Below are positions 8,275 to 16,727 of a stretch of 64,000 bases of DNA, in pieces. The stretch's first letter is position 1. The number at the start of each line of letters is the position of its first letter. A program made the translations under genes and the position numbers. Below the pieces are notes generated by a model, which was not told where the DNA came from, ran no database searches, and saw only the letters and a program-made list of their open reading frames with translations. The stretch covers positions 1,734,001 through 1,798,000 of the forward strand of contig NZ_CP120368.1 of the NCBI RefSeq assembly GCF_029892045.1. Direction: 5' to 3'. Origin of the DNA: Sinorhizobium numidicum (lineage in GTDB: Bacteria > Pseudomonadota > Alphaproteobacteria > Rhizobiales > Rhizobiaceae).

Positions 8275-9600
8275 TTAAAAATCGGCCACTTTGCCCCAGG
8301 CAGATTTCCGGAAGCGATCCGGGTGGTAGGGGCCGGGATCGACGAGCGGTTCGTCGCCGGTAACAATGTCGGCGATCAGGCGGCCTGCCCCTGGTCCGAT
8401 GCCGAAGCCGTGGCCACTGAAGCCCGCAGCCAGGATGAAGCCCGGCACGCTCGCAATCTCGCCGATCCCCGGCACCCCGTCCGGCGTGCTGTCGATATAG
8501 CCAGCCCAAGCTGCGGTAATGCTGGTGTTCTTCAGGGCCGGCAATAGTTCAAGCGCACGCGAATGGGTGAGGCGAATGGTGCGCTGGTCGACCGCCGGAT
8601 CGAGGATACGCATGCGCTCCATGGGCGTCGGGGCATCGAGACGCCAGCGCGCCAAGGACTCATGTCCGGAGCGAAGTCCTTCGAGACTTCCGGGCGCGAG
8701 GCTGCGCCAGCGTCTCAGAAACATTGGCAGAAACTGCGGCGAAAAACGCAATTGCTGCAGCGTCGGGTCGACGCGACCCCGGCCGCTGATCGCGAGCGTA
8801 TAGCCACCGTCGCCGCGACGCGTCACGGAGACGGCAGCCGTATGCAGAGCGTCCGGCAGGCCGACTGCGCCCGGGGAGACGGCAAGAATCGAAGAGCGGA
8901 TTGAGGCCTGCGGAAAGCGGATGCCAAGTTGGCGGCAGAAGGAGGAGGCCCAGGCGCCGCCCGCGAGGATTGCCGTCTTCGTGCGGATAGTGCCATGCTC
9001 CGTGACGACGCCGGAGAGACGACCGCCCTCCGTTTCGATGCCTCGGGCGGCGCAGGATTGGTGCACCGTGCCGCCAAGCTTCATGATCGCGCGCGCCACG
9101 GCGGGTGCCGCGCTTGCCGGATCGGCCGTGCCGTCGGTCGGGGAAAAGACACCGCCCTTCCATTTCGCGGCGGTGGCACGGCCGCGCTCGCTTGCCTCAG
9201 CACTGTCGAGCATATGGGTCGTGACGCCGACAGTGAGGGCGAAGTCGCGCCAGCGTGCCCAGCCGGCCAGTTCCTCGTCGTTGTTGCTGAGATAGAAGAG
9301 GCCGCAACGCCGGAAGCCGGCATCCTCACCGCTCTCGGCGGCGAAGCGCTCCCAGAGATCGAGGCTCTTCGTCGCCATCGGCAGTTCGCGAGCATCGCGG
9401 TTCTGTTGCCGGCACCAGCCCCAGTTGCGGCTCGACTGCTCCGCGCCGATCCGTCCCTTCTCGACGAGCGCCACCTTCAAGCCCCGGCGGGCGAGGTAGT
9501 AGGCCGCAAACACCCCGACAATGCCACCGCCGATCACCACGGCGTCGGCAGCCTCGGGCAGTTCCGGCGTTGTATCGACGAGTTTCAGCGGTGCGGGCAT
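8275..9600 (-). CDS. FAD-dependent amine/amino-acid oxidoreductase (DAO family)
   Basis: A 441-residue flavoprotein with the N-terminal dinucleotide motif AVVIGGGIVGVFAAYYLARRG (GxGxxG near residue 24) and the acidic end of strand 2 (ALVEKG). A SSRNWGWCRQQ segment near 60 resembles DadA and glycine oxidase relatives. Near the C terminus, GFSGHGFGIGPGAGRLIADIV closes the FAD site. The start at 9600 has GGAGA upstream. It is divergent from an Lrp/AsnC-type regulator, a common pairing for amino-acid oxidases. It likely oxidises a D-amino acid or N-methylated amine; the substrate is not known. Confidence 0.88.
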   Translation of the reverse strand: MPAPLKLVDTTPELPEAADAVVIGGGIVGVFAAYYLARRGLKVALVEKGRIGAEQSSRNWGWCRQQNRDARELPMATKSLDLWERFAAESGEDAGFRRCGLFYLSNNDEELAGWARWRDFALTVGVTTHMLDSAEASERGRATAAKWKGGVFSPTDGTADPASAAPAVARAIMKLGGTVHQSCAARGIETEGGRLSGVVTEHGTIRTKTAILAGGAWASSFCRQLGIRFPQASIRSSILAVSPGAVGLPDALHTAAVSVTRRGDGGYTLAISGRGRVDPTLQQLRFSPQFLPMFLRRWRSLAPGSLEGLRSGHESLARWRLDAPTPMERMRILDPAVDQRTIRLTHSRALELLPALKNTSITAAWAGYIDSTPDGVPGIGEIASVPGFILAAGFSGHGFGIGPGAGRLIADIVTGDEPLVDPGPYHPDRFRKSAWGKVADF

Positions 9601-9834
9601 GCTCGGTCTCCGTTGTTGAGCGCAGTCTACAGGTTCTATTGCCTAGTCGTTGCCGGAGATCGGCGAGCCGGCAGCAGAAGATTCTGTCTTATCGGAGTAT
9701 CACAGACCTTCCTGCTTAGGGCGAACGAACGAAACGGAATCGACAGGTGGCGGCAATGTGTTACGGTCCTTGCCAGGAACATCGCGGCATAATCTGCTGC
9801 GGCTCTGACCTCACAACCGCGGGAGGCGCGTGCG

Positions 9835-10311
9835 ATGAAACTCGACCGGATCGACGTAAAAATCCTCTACGAACTGCAGAAGAATGGCCGCATCACCAAT
9901 GTGGAGCTTGCCGAGCTGGTCAACCTCTCGCCGAGCCCTTGCCTGATGCGGGTGAAGAAGCTGCAGTCGGACGGCTATATCGAGGGCTATTCGGCACAGA
10001 TCAACGTCGGAAAGCTGGGACAGACGCTGACGGTTTTCACCGAAATCACCCTGAAGAACCATCGGCAGATCGATTTCGCCCGCTTCCTGGCGGCGATCGA
10101 CAAGGTCGATCAGGTGATCGAGTGCCATCTTGTCTCTGGCGGCTACGACTATCTCCTGAAATTCGTCACCGCCGGGATCGGCGAGTACCAGACGATCATG
10201 GAGCGCCTGACCGACATGGATGTCGGCATCGACAAATACTTCAGCTTCGTCGTTTTGAAGTCGCCGATCGTCAAGGCGCATATGCCGCTGACCAGTTTGT
10301 TTCCGCTTTAG
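9835..10311 (+). CDS. Lrp/AsnC-family transcriptional regulator
   Basis: A 158-residue regulator. The N-terminal helix-turn-helix (KLDRIDVKILYELQKNGR, then NVELAELVNLSPSPCLMRVKKL) is followed by an RAM/AsnC effector domain with HLVSGGYDYLLKFVT near residue 102. GGGAGG lies 9 bases upstream of the ATG. It sits divergent to the DAO-family oxidase at 9600 with a 234-bp shared upstream region, and next to a peptide-type ABC operon. It is the best candidate regulator for the surrounding amino-compound catabolic genes, probably responding to the amino acid that is degraded. Confidence 0.93.
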   Translation: MKLDRIDVKILYELQKNGRITNVELAELVNLSPSPCLMRVKKLQSDGYIEGYSAQINVGKLGQTLTVFTEITLKNHRQIDFARFLAAIDKVDQVIECHLVSGGYDYLLKFVTAGIGEYQTIMERLTDMDVGIDKYFSFVVLKSPIVKAHMPLTSLFPL

Positions 10312-10354
10312 TTCTTTCGTCACGGTCGTAGGGGCTGCAGTATTGTAATTGCCT

Positions 10355-10545
10355 CTCAACCATCCCTCTCGCCGTTGTAACGGGGAGAGAGACTGGAGCG
10401 TGGCTTCCACTCCGCTCCGCCGAATCGTCGCACTGAAAGTCTATGTTTCGAGAAAGGGAGCCGAGAGGTGGCGCAGGTCTCCTTCGCCCCGCTTGCGGGA
10501 GAAGGTGGCCGACAGGCCGGACGACGGGCATTTCGGGCTTTTAGC
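10355..10545. repeat. RIME-like intergenic mosaic repeat
   Basis: The gap between the Lrp and ABC genes holds two palindromic modules typical of rhizobial intergenic mosaic elements. The first is CCTCTCGCCGTTGTAACGGG followed by GAGAG (about 10368-10390). The second is CTCCTTCGCCCCGCTTGCGG followed by GAGAAGG (about 10480-10507). Both form GC-rich hairpins. Such elements lie between convergent genes and may end transcription on both strands. Confidence 0.7.
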
Positions 10546-12199
10546 GCCGGCAATAGGCCCGCACCAGCTCGGGATCCTGTTCCAGGCCGTCGAGCCACGC
10601 GGGATCAAGCTTCGGCACCGACGAGAACAGCAGTTGCGAATAGGGGTGCTGCGGTGCCTTGACCTTGGCGGGGGTGATTTCCTCGACCTTCCTGCCGCCA
10701 TACATCACGACGATTTCGTCGCAGATCGCCTCCACCACCGACAGGTCGTGGCTGATGAAGATGTAGGAGAGGCCGAGCTCGCGCTGCAGTTCCTTGAGTA
10801 GCTCAATGACCGCGGCGGCGACCACCGTGTCGAGGGCCGAAGTGATCTCGTCACAGAGAATCAGCTTCGGATCGGCGGCGAGCGCCCGGGCGAAATTCAC
10901 GCGCTGCTTCTGGCCGCCCGAAAGCTCTCCCGGCCGGCGATGACGCAGGTTGCGCGGCAGGCGCACCATGTCGAGCAGCTCGTCGATGCGGGCGCTCCGC
11001 GCCGTTCGGTCCATGCCGTGGTAGAAGACGAGAGGCCGGTCCAAAATGTCTTCGACGGACTTTGCCGGGTTAAGCGCCGTGTCGGCATATTGAAAGACGA
11101 TCTGCATTTCGCGCAGGTGATCGCGACTGCGCTCGCGAGCGCTGAGGCCGAGTTCTTTGCCGTCAAAGACAACCTTGCCCGCGGCGGGCGGCAGGATACC
11201 CGCTATGGCACGGGCAAGCGTTGACTTGCCGCAGCCGGATTCGCCAATGATGCCGAGATTGCGGCCCTTCTCGACTTCAAGACTCACATGCTCAACGGCC
11301 CGCACCAGTGGCAGGCCGTCGGCCTGGCGCGGGCCGTAGCCGGCGACGAGCTTTTCGATCTTCAGCAGCGGAGTCGGAGTGGCCCGGGCAAGGCCGGCAT
11401 CCCCACGCGGCTTCGGTTCGAAGGCGGCAAGCAGCTCGCGCGTATAGGGGTGCTTGGCCCCCTGGAGGATCTCTTCGGTGGTGCCGGTCTCCTGCGTCTC
11501 GCCGCCCTTCAACACGACGATGCGGTCGGCGATCTGGGCAACGACGGCGAGGTCGTGCGAGACATAGACGCCGGCGATGCCGCCCTTCTTCATCACCGAC
11601 TTGAAGGCGCGCAGCACCTCGATCTGCGTCGTCACATCGAGCGCCGTCGTCGGCTCGTCGAAGATGACGAGCTGCGGGCCGCCGATGAGGGCCATGGCGG
11701 CCGAAAGGCGCTGCAATTGCCCGCCTGAGACCTGATGCGGATAGCGGCTGCCGATCGTCTCCGGCTCCGGCAGCGATAGCGCCCGGAAGAGCTCGATTGC
11801 GCGAGCGCGCGCCTCGTCGGGCGACATCAGCCCATGGATGCGAGTGACTTCGATCACCTGGTCCATGATGGTGGCGGCCGGGTTGAAGGCCGCGGCAGCC
11901 GATTGCGGCACATAGGCGACCTCGGTGCCGCGCACCCTCGCGCGCTGCTTTTCGCTGAGCGTCACCATGTCCTTGCCGGCGACGGAGATGCTGCCGCCGG
12001 AGATGCGACAGCCGGGGCGGGTGTGGCCCATCAGCGTCAGCGCGATCGTCGTCTTGCCGGAGCCGCTTTCGCCGATCAGCGCGACGATCTCGCCCTCGGC
12101 GATGTCGAAGCTGACGTCGTTGATGATCTCGACGCGGCGGCCGGAATCGGTGGTGGCTTCGACCTTCAGGTCACGGATTTCTACGAGATTGACCATCAT
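10541..12199 (-). CDS. Peptide-type ABC transporter ATP-binding protein, fused DppD-DppF
   Basis: A 552-residue protein with two complete ABC domains, equivalent to DppD and DppF fused. Domain 1 has Walker A GESGSGKTT near residue 45, signature VSGGQLQRLSAAMAL and Walker B LVIFDEPTTALD. Domain 2 has GESGCGKSTLARA near 325, LSGGQKQRVNFARAL and LILCDEITSALD (Ile replacing Pro in the usual DEPTSALD). The start ATG overlaps the stop of the upstream permease by four bases. It energises import by the two membrane subunits upstream. The substrate is probably a peptide, opine or other amino compound, judged from the surrounding catabolic genes. Confidence 0.93.
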   Translation of the reverse strand: MMVNLVEIRDLKVEATTDSGRRVEIINDVSFDIAEGEIVALIGESGSGKTTIALTLMGHTRPGCRISGGSISVAGKDMVTLSEKQRARVRGTEVAYVPQSAAAAFNPAATIMDQVIEVTRIHGLMSPDEARARAIELFRALSLPEPETIGSRYPHQVSGGQLQRLSAAMALIGGPQLVIFDEPTTALDVTTQIEVLRAFKSVMKKGGIAGVYVSHDLAVVAQIADRIVVLKGGETQETGTTEEILQGAKHPYTRELLAAFEPKPRGDAGLARATPTPLLKIEKLVAGYGPRQADGLPLVRAVEHVSLEVEKGRNLGIIGESGCGKSTLARAIAGILPPAAGKVVFDGKELGLSARERSRDHLREMQIVFQYADTALNPAKSVEDILDRPLVFYHGMDRTARSARIDELLDMVRLPRNLRHRRPGELSGGQKQRVNFARALAADPKLILCDEITSALDTVVAAAVIELLKELQRELGLSYIFISHDLSVVEAICDEIVVMYGGRKVEEITPAKVKAPQHPYSQLLFSSVPKLDPAWLDGLEQDPELVRAYCRR

Positions 12200-13065
12200 T
12201 CGCTCCGATCGCGGATTTTCTGCGGCAGGTTGTCGATCAGCAGGTTGACGCTGATCGTCAGGCTGGCGATCGCAAAGGAGGGAGCCATTACCGCCGGTGC
12301 GCCGAAGGGCAGTCCGCCGATGTTCTCGCGCACCAGCGCCCCCCAGTCGGCATGGGGCGGCTGGACGCCGAGGCCGAGGAAGGAGAGGCCGGAAAGCAAG
12401 AGCACGATGAAGACGAAGCGAATTCCCAAGTCCGCCAGCACCGGCCCGGCGATGTTCGGCAGAATTTCCGAGCGGATCAGATAGAGCGTGCTTTCGCCGC
12501 GGATCCGGGCGACGGTGATGAACTCCATCGCGTTGATGTTGACGGCGAGGGCGCGGGCGAAGCGATAGGCGCCGGGGATGTAGATCACCGACAGCGTCAG
12601 GATCAGCACCGGAATGGAGGAGCCGACGGCGGCGACCACCACGAGGCCGAAGAGCTTGCTCGGGATCGAGTGGAGGGCATCAAGAAAGCGGCTGAGCACC
12701 GTGTCGAGCCAACCGCCGGCGACCGCTGCGATCATGCCGAGCACCACGCCGCTGAAGCAGGCGATGGTCACCGCCGCAAGCGAGATGCCGACGGTGTAGC
12801 GGGCACCCATCAGGATCCGCGAGAGCATGTCGCGGCCGAGATAGTCCGAGCCGAGCCAAAAGTCGGCGCTCATCGGGCCGAAGTAATCGAGGTCGACGAT
12901 CTCGCCGACCGGATAGGGGATGATCAGCGGCGCGAAGATCGCGACGAGCGCCCAGAAAAGAATGACCGCAAGGCCGATCATACCGACGAGATTGAAGCGG
13001 TAGCCAAGCCGGGTTCCGGATGTTCGGGCGGAAGTCGTCGAAGTGCTCGAAGTAGTCATTGTCAT
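12196..13065 (-). CDS. Peptide-type ABC transporter permease (DppC-like)
   Basis: A 289-residue membrane protein with the PF00528 transport fold. After a Ser/Thr-rich cytoplasmic start, the first helix (LVGMIGLAVILFWALVAIFAPL) is typical of DppC. GSDYLGRDMLSRILMGAR near residue 75 is the OppC_N-like signature. The EAA-type loop for ATPase contact lies near ARIRGESTLYLIRSEILPN. It overlaps the DppB-like gene by four bases and the ATPase gene by four bases, so the three are translationally coupled. Confidence 0.93.
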   Translation of the reverse strand: MTMTTSSTSTTSARTSGTRLGYRFNLVGMIGLAVILFWALVAIFAPLIIPYPVGEIVDLDYFGPMSADFWLGSDYLGRDMLSRILMGARYTVGISLAAVTIACFSGVVLGMIAAVAGGWLDTVLSRFLDALHSIPSKLFGLVVVAAVGSSIPVLILTLSVIYIPGAYRFARALAVNINAMEFITVARIRGESTLYLIRSEILPNIAGPVLADLGIRFVFIVLLLSGLSFLGLGVQPPHADWGALVRENIGGLPFGAPAVMAPSFAIASLTISVNLLIDNLPQKIRDRSE

Positions 13066-14012
13066 CGAAGCCTCGGATTGGAAAGGATGGCGATAATGTC
13101 GGCCGTCGTCATAAGGAGCAGGTAGCCGAGGCAGAAGATCATCGCGCAGCTCTGGATCAGCGGCAGGTCGCGGGTGGCGACGGCATCGACCATCAGCTTG
13201 GCGATCCCCGGATAGTTGAAGATCGTCTCGACGATGATGACGCCGCCGAGCAGGTACGACAGCGAAAGCGCAACGGCATTGACGATCGGCCCCAGCGCGT
13301 TGGGCAGCGCATGGCGAAAAACCATGCGCGGCCGCGAGGCGCCCTTGAGCAGCGCCATCTCGACATAGGGCGTATTGAGCGTCTCGATCACCGCCGCCCG
13401 CGTCATGCGGATCATCTGCGCCGAGACGACGAAAGTGAGGGTGACCACCGGCATGGCATAGATGCGCAGCATGTCGGTGAGGCTATGGACCTCATTGGCG
13501 AAGGAGAGCGCCGGCAGCCACTTCAGATAGACGGCAAAGATCAGCACCGCGGAGGTCGCTATCATGAATTCCGGTACGGAGATGACGCCGATCGTCAGTA
13601 CCGTGACGGCCCGGTCGTAGAGCGAGCCGCGCAGCATCGCCGACGTAATCCCGAGGGTGAGTGCGATCGGCACCGAGAAGAGGGCGGTAACGCCGGCGAG
13701 CTTCAGCGTGTTGACGAAGCGTCCGCCGATCAGGTCGGCGACCGGCATCTCGTTGGCATAGGAGGTTCCGAGGTCGCCCTGCAAGAGGCCGACGGTCCAG
13801 CGCAGGAAGCGGAAGATCGCCGGCTCGTCGAGATGCATCGCCTTGCGCAGACCTTCGACCGCCTCCGGTGTGGCGGCCTGGCCGAGCAGGATCGTCGCCG
13901 TGTCTCCGGGTAGCAGCGTCGTCGCGAAGAAGACGGCAAACGAGACGATCAGCAAGGTGATCACGGCGATGAGCAGCCTGCTCAGCACAAGCGATAGGAC
14001 ACGTTTGTTCAC
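13062..14012 (-). CDS. Peptide-type ABC transporter permease (DppB-like)
   Basis: A 316-residue membrane subunit. It begins with GTG (VNKRVLSLVLSRLL), chosen because AAAGGAAG precedes it; the longer open frame to 14138 reads through the upstream gap and is not conserved-looking. The first helix LLIAVITLLIVSFAVFFA is followed by LLPGDTATILLG, typical of DppB. The coupling loop near residue 215 (MALLKGASRPRMVFRHALPNAL) fits the EAA motif. It lies 91 bases downstream of the binding-protein gene. Confidence 0.92.
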   Translation of the reverse strand: MNKRVLSLVLSRLLIAVITLLIVSFAVFFATTLLPGDTATILLGQAATPEAVEGLRKAMHLDEPAIFRFLRWTVGLLQGDLGTSYANEMPVADLIGGRFVNTLKLAGVTALFSVPIALTLGITSAMLRGSLYDRAVTVLTIGVISVPEFMIATSAVLIFAVYLKWLPALSFANEVHSLTDMLRIYAMPVVTLTFVVSAQMIRMTRAAVIETLNTPYVEMALLKGASRPRMVFRHALPNALGPIVNAVALSLSYLLGGVIIVETIFNYPGIAKLMVDAVATRDLPLIQSCAMIFCLGYLLLMTTADIIAILSNPRLR

Positions 14013-14103
14013 GCGCGCTTCCTTTCGGCGTTCGAAACAAAGAATACTATAAAGCGGCGAGGGCTGCAGCGGCGCGGCTGCAGACCCCGTGCCGCTTGCT
14101 TGA

Positions 14104-15714
14104 TCAGGCCTCGAGCCAGACATACTCCGCGAAGGCATAGCCCATCTGGCCGCCGAGCGGGTTGGCTTCCAGGCCCTTGAGCTTGGCGGTGATGGCGTCG
14201 ACGTTGGAGATGTAGGCCGGAATGATGGTGCCGGCTTCTTTCGAAACCATAACCTGCATCTCGTCGTAGATCGCCTTGCGCTTCTCCTGGTCGAGCGAAC
14301 CGCGCGCCTCGATCAGCATCTTGTCGAACTTCTCCGACTTGTATTGGCTCTCGTTCCACGGCGCTTCCGAGGTGTAGAGCAGCGAGAACAGGATGTCCGG
14401 CGTCGGACGCGGGTTGATGTTGCCGAAGTGGACCGGCGCCTTCAGCCAGTAATTGTCCCAGTAACCGTCTGCGGGAACGCGCTGAACGTCGAGCTTTAAG
14501 CCGATCTCGGCAGCCGATGCCTGGATGATCATCGCCATGTCGATCGAGGCCGTGGCCGCATCGGAGGCGACTACCGGGATCGACTGGCCGAGAACGCCGG
14601 CCTTCTCGAAGTGGAACTTGGCCTTTTCCGGATCGAAGGCCCGCGGCTTCAGCTCGGCATTATGGTAGAAGTTGGCGGGGGAAACAGGCTGGTCATTGCC
14701 GACTTCACCCAAGCCCCGCAGCGCCGACTTGACGATCTGCTCGCGGTTGACGAGGTACTTCATGCCTTCGATGAAGTCCCGCTTGTTACCCGGCGCCATG
14801 TCCAGTCGCATGTTGAGGTTGGTGTAGTTGCCGGAGGTCGTCTTCGACAGCACGAAGCCATCCCCCTGGCTCTCGACAAGGCGCATGGAGCGGGGATTGA
14901 TCGCGGCGGCGAGGTGGATATCGCCGGAAAGCAGTGCGTTGACGCGGGAACTGTCATCGCTGATTGCGAAGTACTCGAAGGAATCGACGTTCGGGCCGGA
15001 CTTCCAGTAGTTCTTGTTCTTGATGCCAACGGAGCGCACGCCCGGCTCGAAGACTTCCTTGACGAAGGCGCCCGTGCCGTTCGCCTTGGAGAAGTCGGTG
15101 GTGCCGTCGGCGACGATCATGAAATGATGCATCGACAGGATCGTCGGCAGGTCGGCGTTCGGATCGGCGAGGGTGATCTCGACGGTCTGCTTGTCGACGG
15201 CCTTGAAGCCAGTCATCTGGGCGGCAATCTTTGCGACCTTCGAACCGACGGACGGATCGAGATGGCGCTTCAGCGAGAAGATCACGTCGTCGGCGCTTAG
15301 CGGCTTGCCGTCATGGAAGGTGACGCCGCTCCTCAGCTTGACGGTCCAGGTCTTAGCGTCCTTGGATTCGATCGACTCTGCCAGTTCCATTTGCGGCGTG
15401 CCGCTCTTGTCGAGGAAGGTGAGGCGGTTGTAGAAGGAGCAGCAGCGGACATAGTCGGTGGAAAGCGATGCCTTGGCGGGGTCGAGCGTATCGGCGGTCG
15501 AGGACGACCAGCCGGCCGCCTTCAGCGCACCGCCTGCGACCGGCGTCGCCGCAACCGCATTGCCGGCCCGGCCGAGCACGAGACCGCCGGCAGAAAGGGC
15601 AACGCCGCCGGCGAGCATCATCTGCAGGAGCTCGCGGCGGGTGGCGCCGCGGCGGATGGCGTTTTCCACCATCGCGTCGTCAGATCTGGTCCAATTGGTG
15701 ATCTTGTTGTTCAT
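14104..15714 (-). CDS. Peptide-type ABC transporter substrate-binding protein (SBP_bac_5), Tat-type signal
   Basis: A 536-residue exported solute-binding protein of the DppA/OppA family. The N terminus has a twin-arginine-like region (RRGATRRELLQMMLAGG) before a hydrophobic stretch, suggesting Tat export of a folded protein. The mature part carries DTLDPAKASLSTDYVRC, SIESKDAKTWTVKLRSGVTF and HDGKPLSADDVIFSL, the conserved opening of cluster C proteins. Start 15714 follows GGGGAATAAC. It precedes the two permease genes and the fused ATPase. Tat targeting is shared by several rhizobial family members. Confidence 0.92.
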   Translation of the reverse strand: MNNKITNWTRSDDAMVENAIRRGATRRELLQMMLAGGVALSAGGLVLGRAGNAVAATPVAGGALKAAGWSSSTADTLDPAKASLSTDYVRCCSFYNRLTFLDKSGTPQMELAESIESKDAKTWTVKLRSGVTFHDGKPLSADDVIFSLKRHLDPSVGSKVAKIAAQMTGFKAVDKQTVEITLADPNADLPTILSMHHFMIVADGTTDFSKANGTGAFVKEVFEPGVRSVGIKNKNYWKSGPNVDSFEYFAISDDSSRVNALLSGDIHLAAAINPRSMRLVESQGDGFVLSKTTSGNYTNLNMRLDMAPGNKRDFIEGMKYLVNREQIVKSALRGLGEVGNDQPVSPANFYHNAELKPRAFDPEKAKFHFEKAGVLGQSIPVVASDAATASIDMAMIIQASAAEIGLKLDVQRVPADGYWDNYWLKAPVHFGNINPRPTPDILFSLLYTSEAPWNESQYKSEKFDKMLIEARGSLDQEKRKAIYDEMQVMVSKEAGTIIPAYISNVDAITAKLKGLEANPLGGQMGYAFAEYVWLEA

Positions 15715-15784
15715 GTTATTCCCCTTTTCGTCTGTTGGCGGGCTGCCCGTCTTGCGTAGGCTTGGACCCGATCCGGTGAACTGG

Positions 15785-16498
15785 TCAGCTAGGTGCGACG
15801 GCCACGGCATCGGCAAGCCCGGCCATGGAGGTGAAATGGTAGTCGGGCTTGGTGAACTCGACCGGCTCTATGGTGCCGCCGTAGCCTTTCTGGGCGTGAC
15901 GCCGCTCGATCCAGCAATTGGTGATGCCGAGTTTCTTCGAAATGCCGATATCGTGATATTGGCTTTGAGCGACGTGCAGGATGTCGTCCTTCGAATTTCC
16001 TTCCGAGGCGACAAAGTCGAAAACCTTCTCGAAGAAGGCGGGATCCGGTTTCTCGGTACCCGTATCGTCCGCCGTGAAGGCGGCGTAAAAGGGGTTGCCA
16101 AGCTCCTTCGCAAAGAAATCGAAGGCCCAGCGGCGTGCATTGGTCATCGCCACGAGGCGGTAATTCGTCGCAAGACGCGCCAGCGCTTCGGCGCTGTCGG
16201 AAAAACCTTTCCAGCTCTTCGCAGAGTCGCGCAGACGCTCTCCGTATTTGCGTTCGGCCGGCAGGCCGAGCTTCGGCGCGATCGCGAGATAGACGCGCAC
16301 GAGGTCATCCGGGAATAGGCCCGCGTCATCGGAATAGCGCGCCGCGCGATAAAGCGTCAGCGCTTCCTCGCCGTCGATCTCGACGCCAGCCTCCGCGGCC
16401 ATCCCGGCGAGGCAGTCCTTGAGGCCACCTTCGAAGTCGATCAGCGTGCCTACGACGTCGAAGGTCAGGTATTTGAATTCCGGAAGACCCTTGCGCAC
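15785..16498 (-). CDS. HAD-superfamily hydrolase, type II haloacid dehalogenase-like
   Basis: A 237-residue protein with HAD motif I FDVVGTLIDF (nucleophile Asp at about residue 11), motif II in VAMTNARRW, Lys of motif III in TEKPDPAFF, and motif IV near QSQYHDIGISKKLG. The start is taken as GTG at 16498, with GGGGAA upstream, because no in-frame ATG fits. A second homologue is at 19273. In this catabolic cluster a 2-haloacid substrate is not required; members also act as phosphatases, so function remains open. An inverted repeat in its upstream region may control it. Confidence 0.85.
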   Translation of the reverse strand: MRKGLPEFKYLTFDVVGTLIDFEGGLKDCLAGMAAEAGVEIDGEEALTLYRAARYSDDAGLFPDDLVRVYLAIAPKLGLPAERKYGERLRDSAKSWKGFSDSAEALARLATNYRLVAMTNARRWAFDFFAKELGNPFYAAFTADDTGTEKPDPAFFEKVFDFVASEGNSKDDILHVAQSQYHDIGISKKLGITNCWIERRHAQKGYGGTIEPVEFTKPDYHFTSMAGLADAVAVAPS

Positions 16499-16648
16499 AT
16501 CAATTCCCCAGTTTTGGGCTCCCGCAGGGGCGCCGGCTTCGTGAAGAAGAATATTCTGTCCCCGTCGGCGGGGTGATTTTTCCCGCTCTTGTCGAAAAGG
16601 CCCGTATTTCCTGGGATCCGGCCCTTTTTCTTGATTTGAGTTTGGCAC

Positions 16649-16694
16649 TTGTGCCGCACCAAAGTCTCCGAAATGGCGGCATGGGGCGGCACAA
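16649..16694. promoter_or_regulatory. Inverted repeat (TTGTGCCGC / GCGGCACAA), candidate operator
   Basis: TTGTGCCGC at 16649-16657 and its exact reverse complement GCGGCACAA at 16686-16694 are separated by 28 bp in the 229-bp gap between the aminotransferase and HAD genes. The left arm also overlaps a smaller palindrome GGCACTTGTGCC at 16644-16655. Nine-base perfect arms spaced about 3.5 helical turns apart are typical of looping or paired-dimer operators. The regulator is not known. Confidence 0.45.
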
Positions 16695-16727
16695 AATTGC
16701 GAATATGACGTTTCCGCGATATATCCG

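Noticed and set aside
16559..16577. CCCCG-TCGG-CGGGG followed by TGATTTTT, terminator-like on the plus strand
   Set aside because: No plus-strand gene ends nearby; the hairpin is short and lies upstream of a minus-strand gene, so a terminator role is doubtful.
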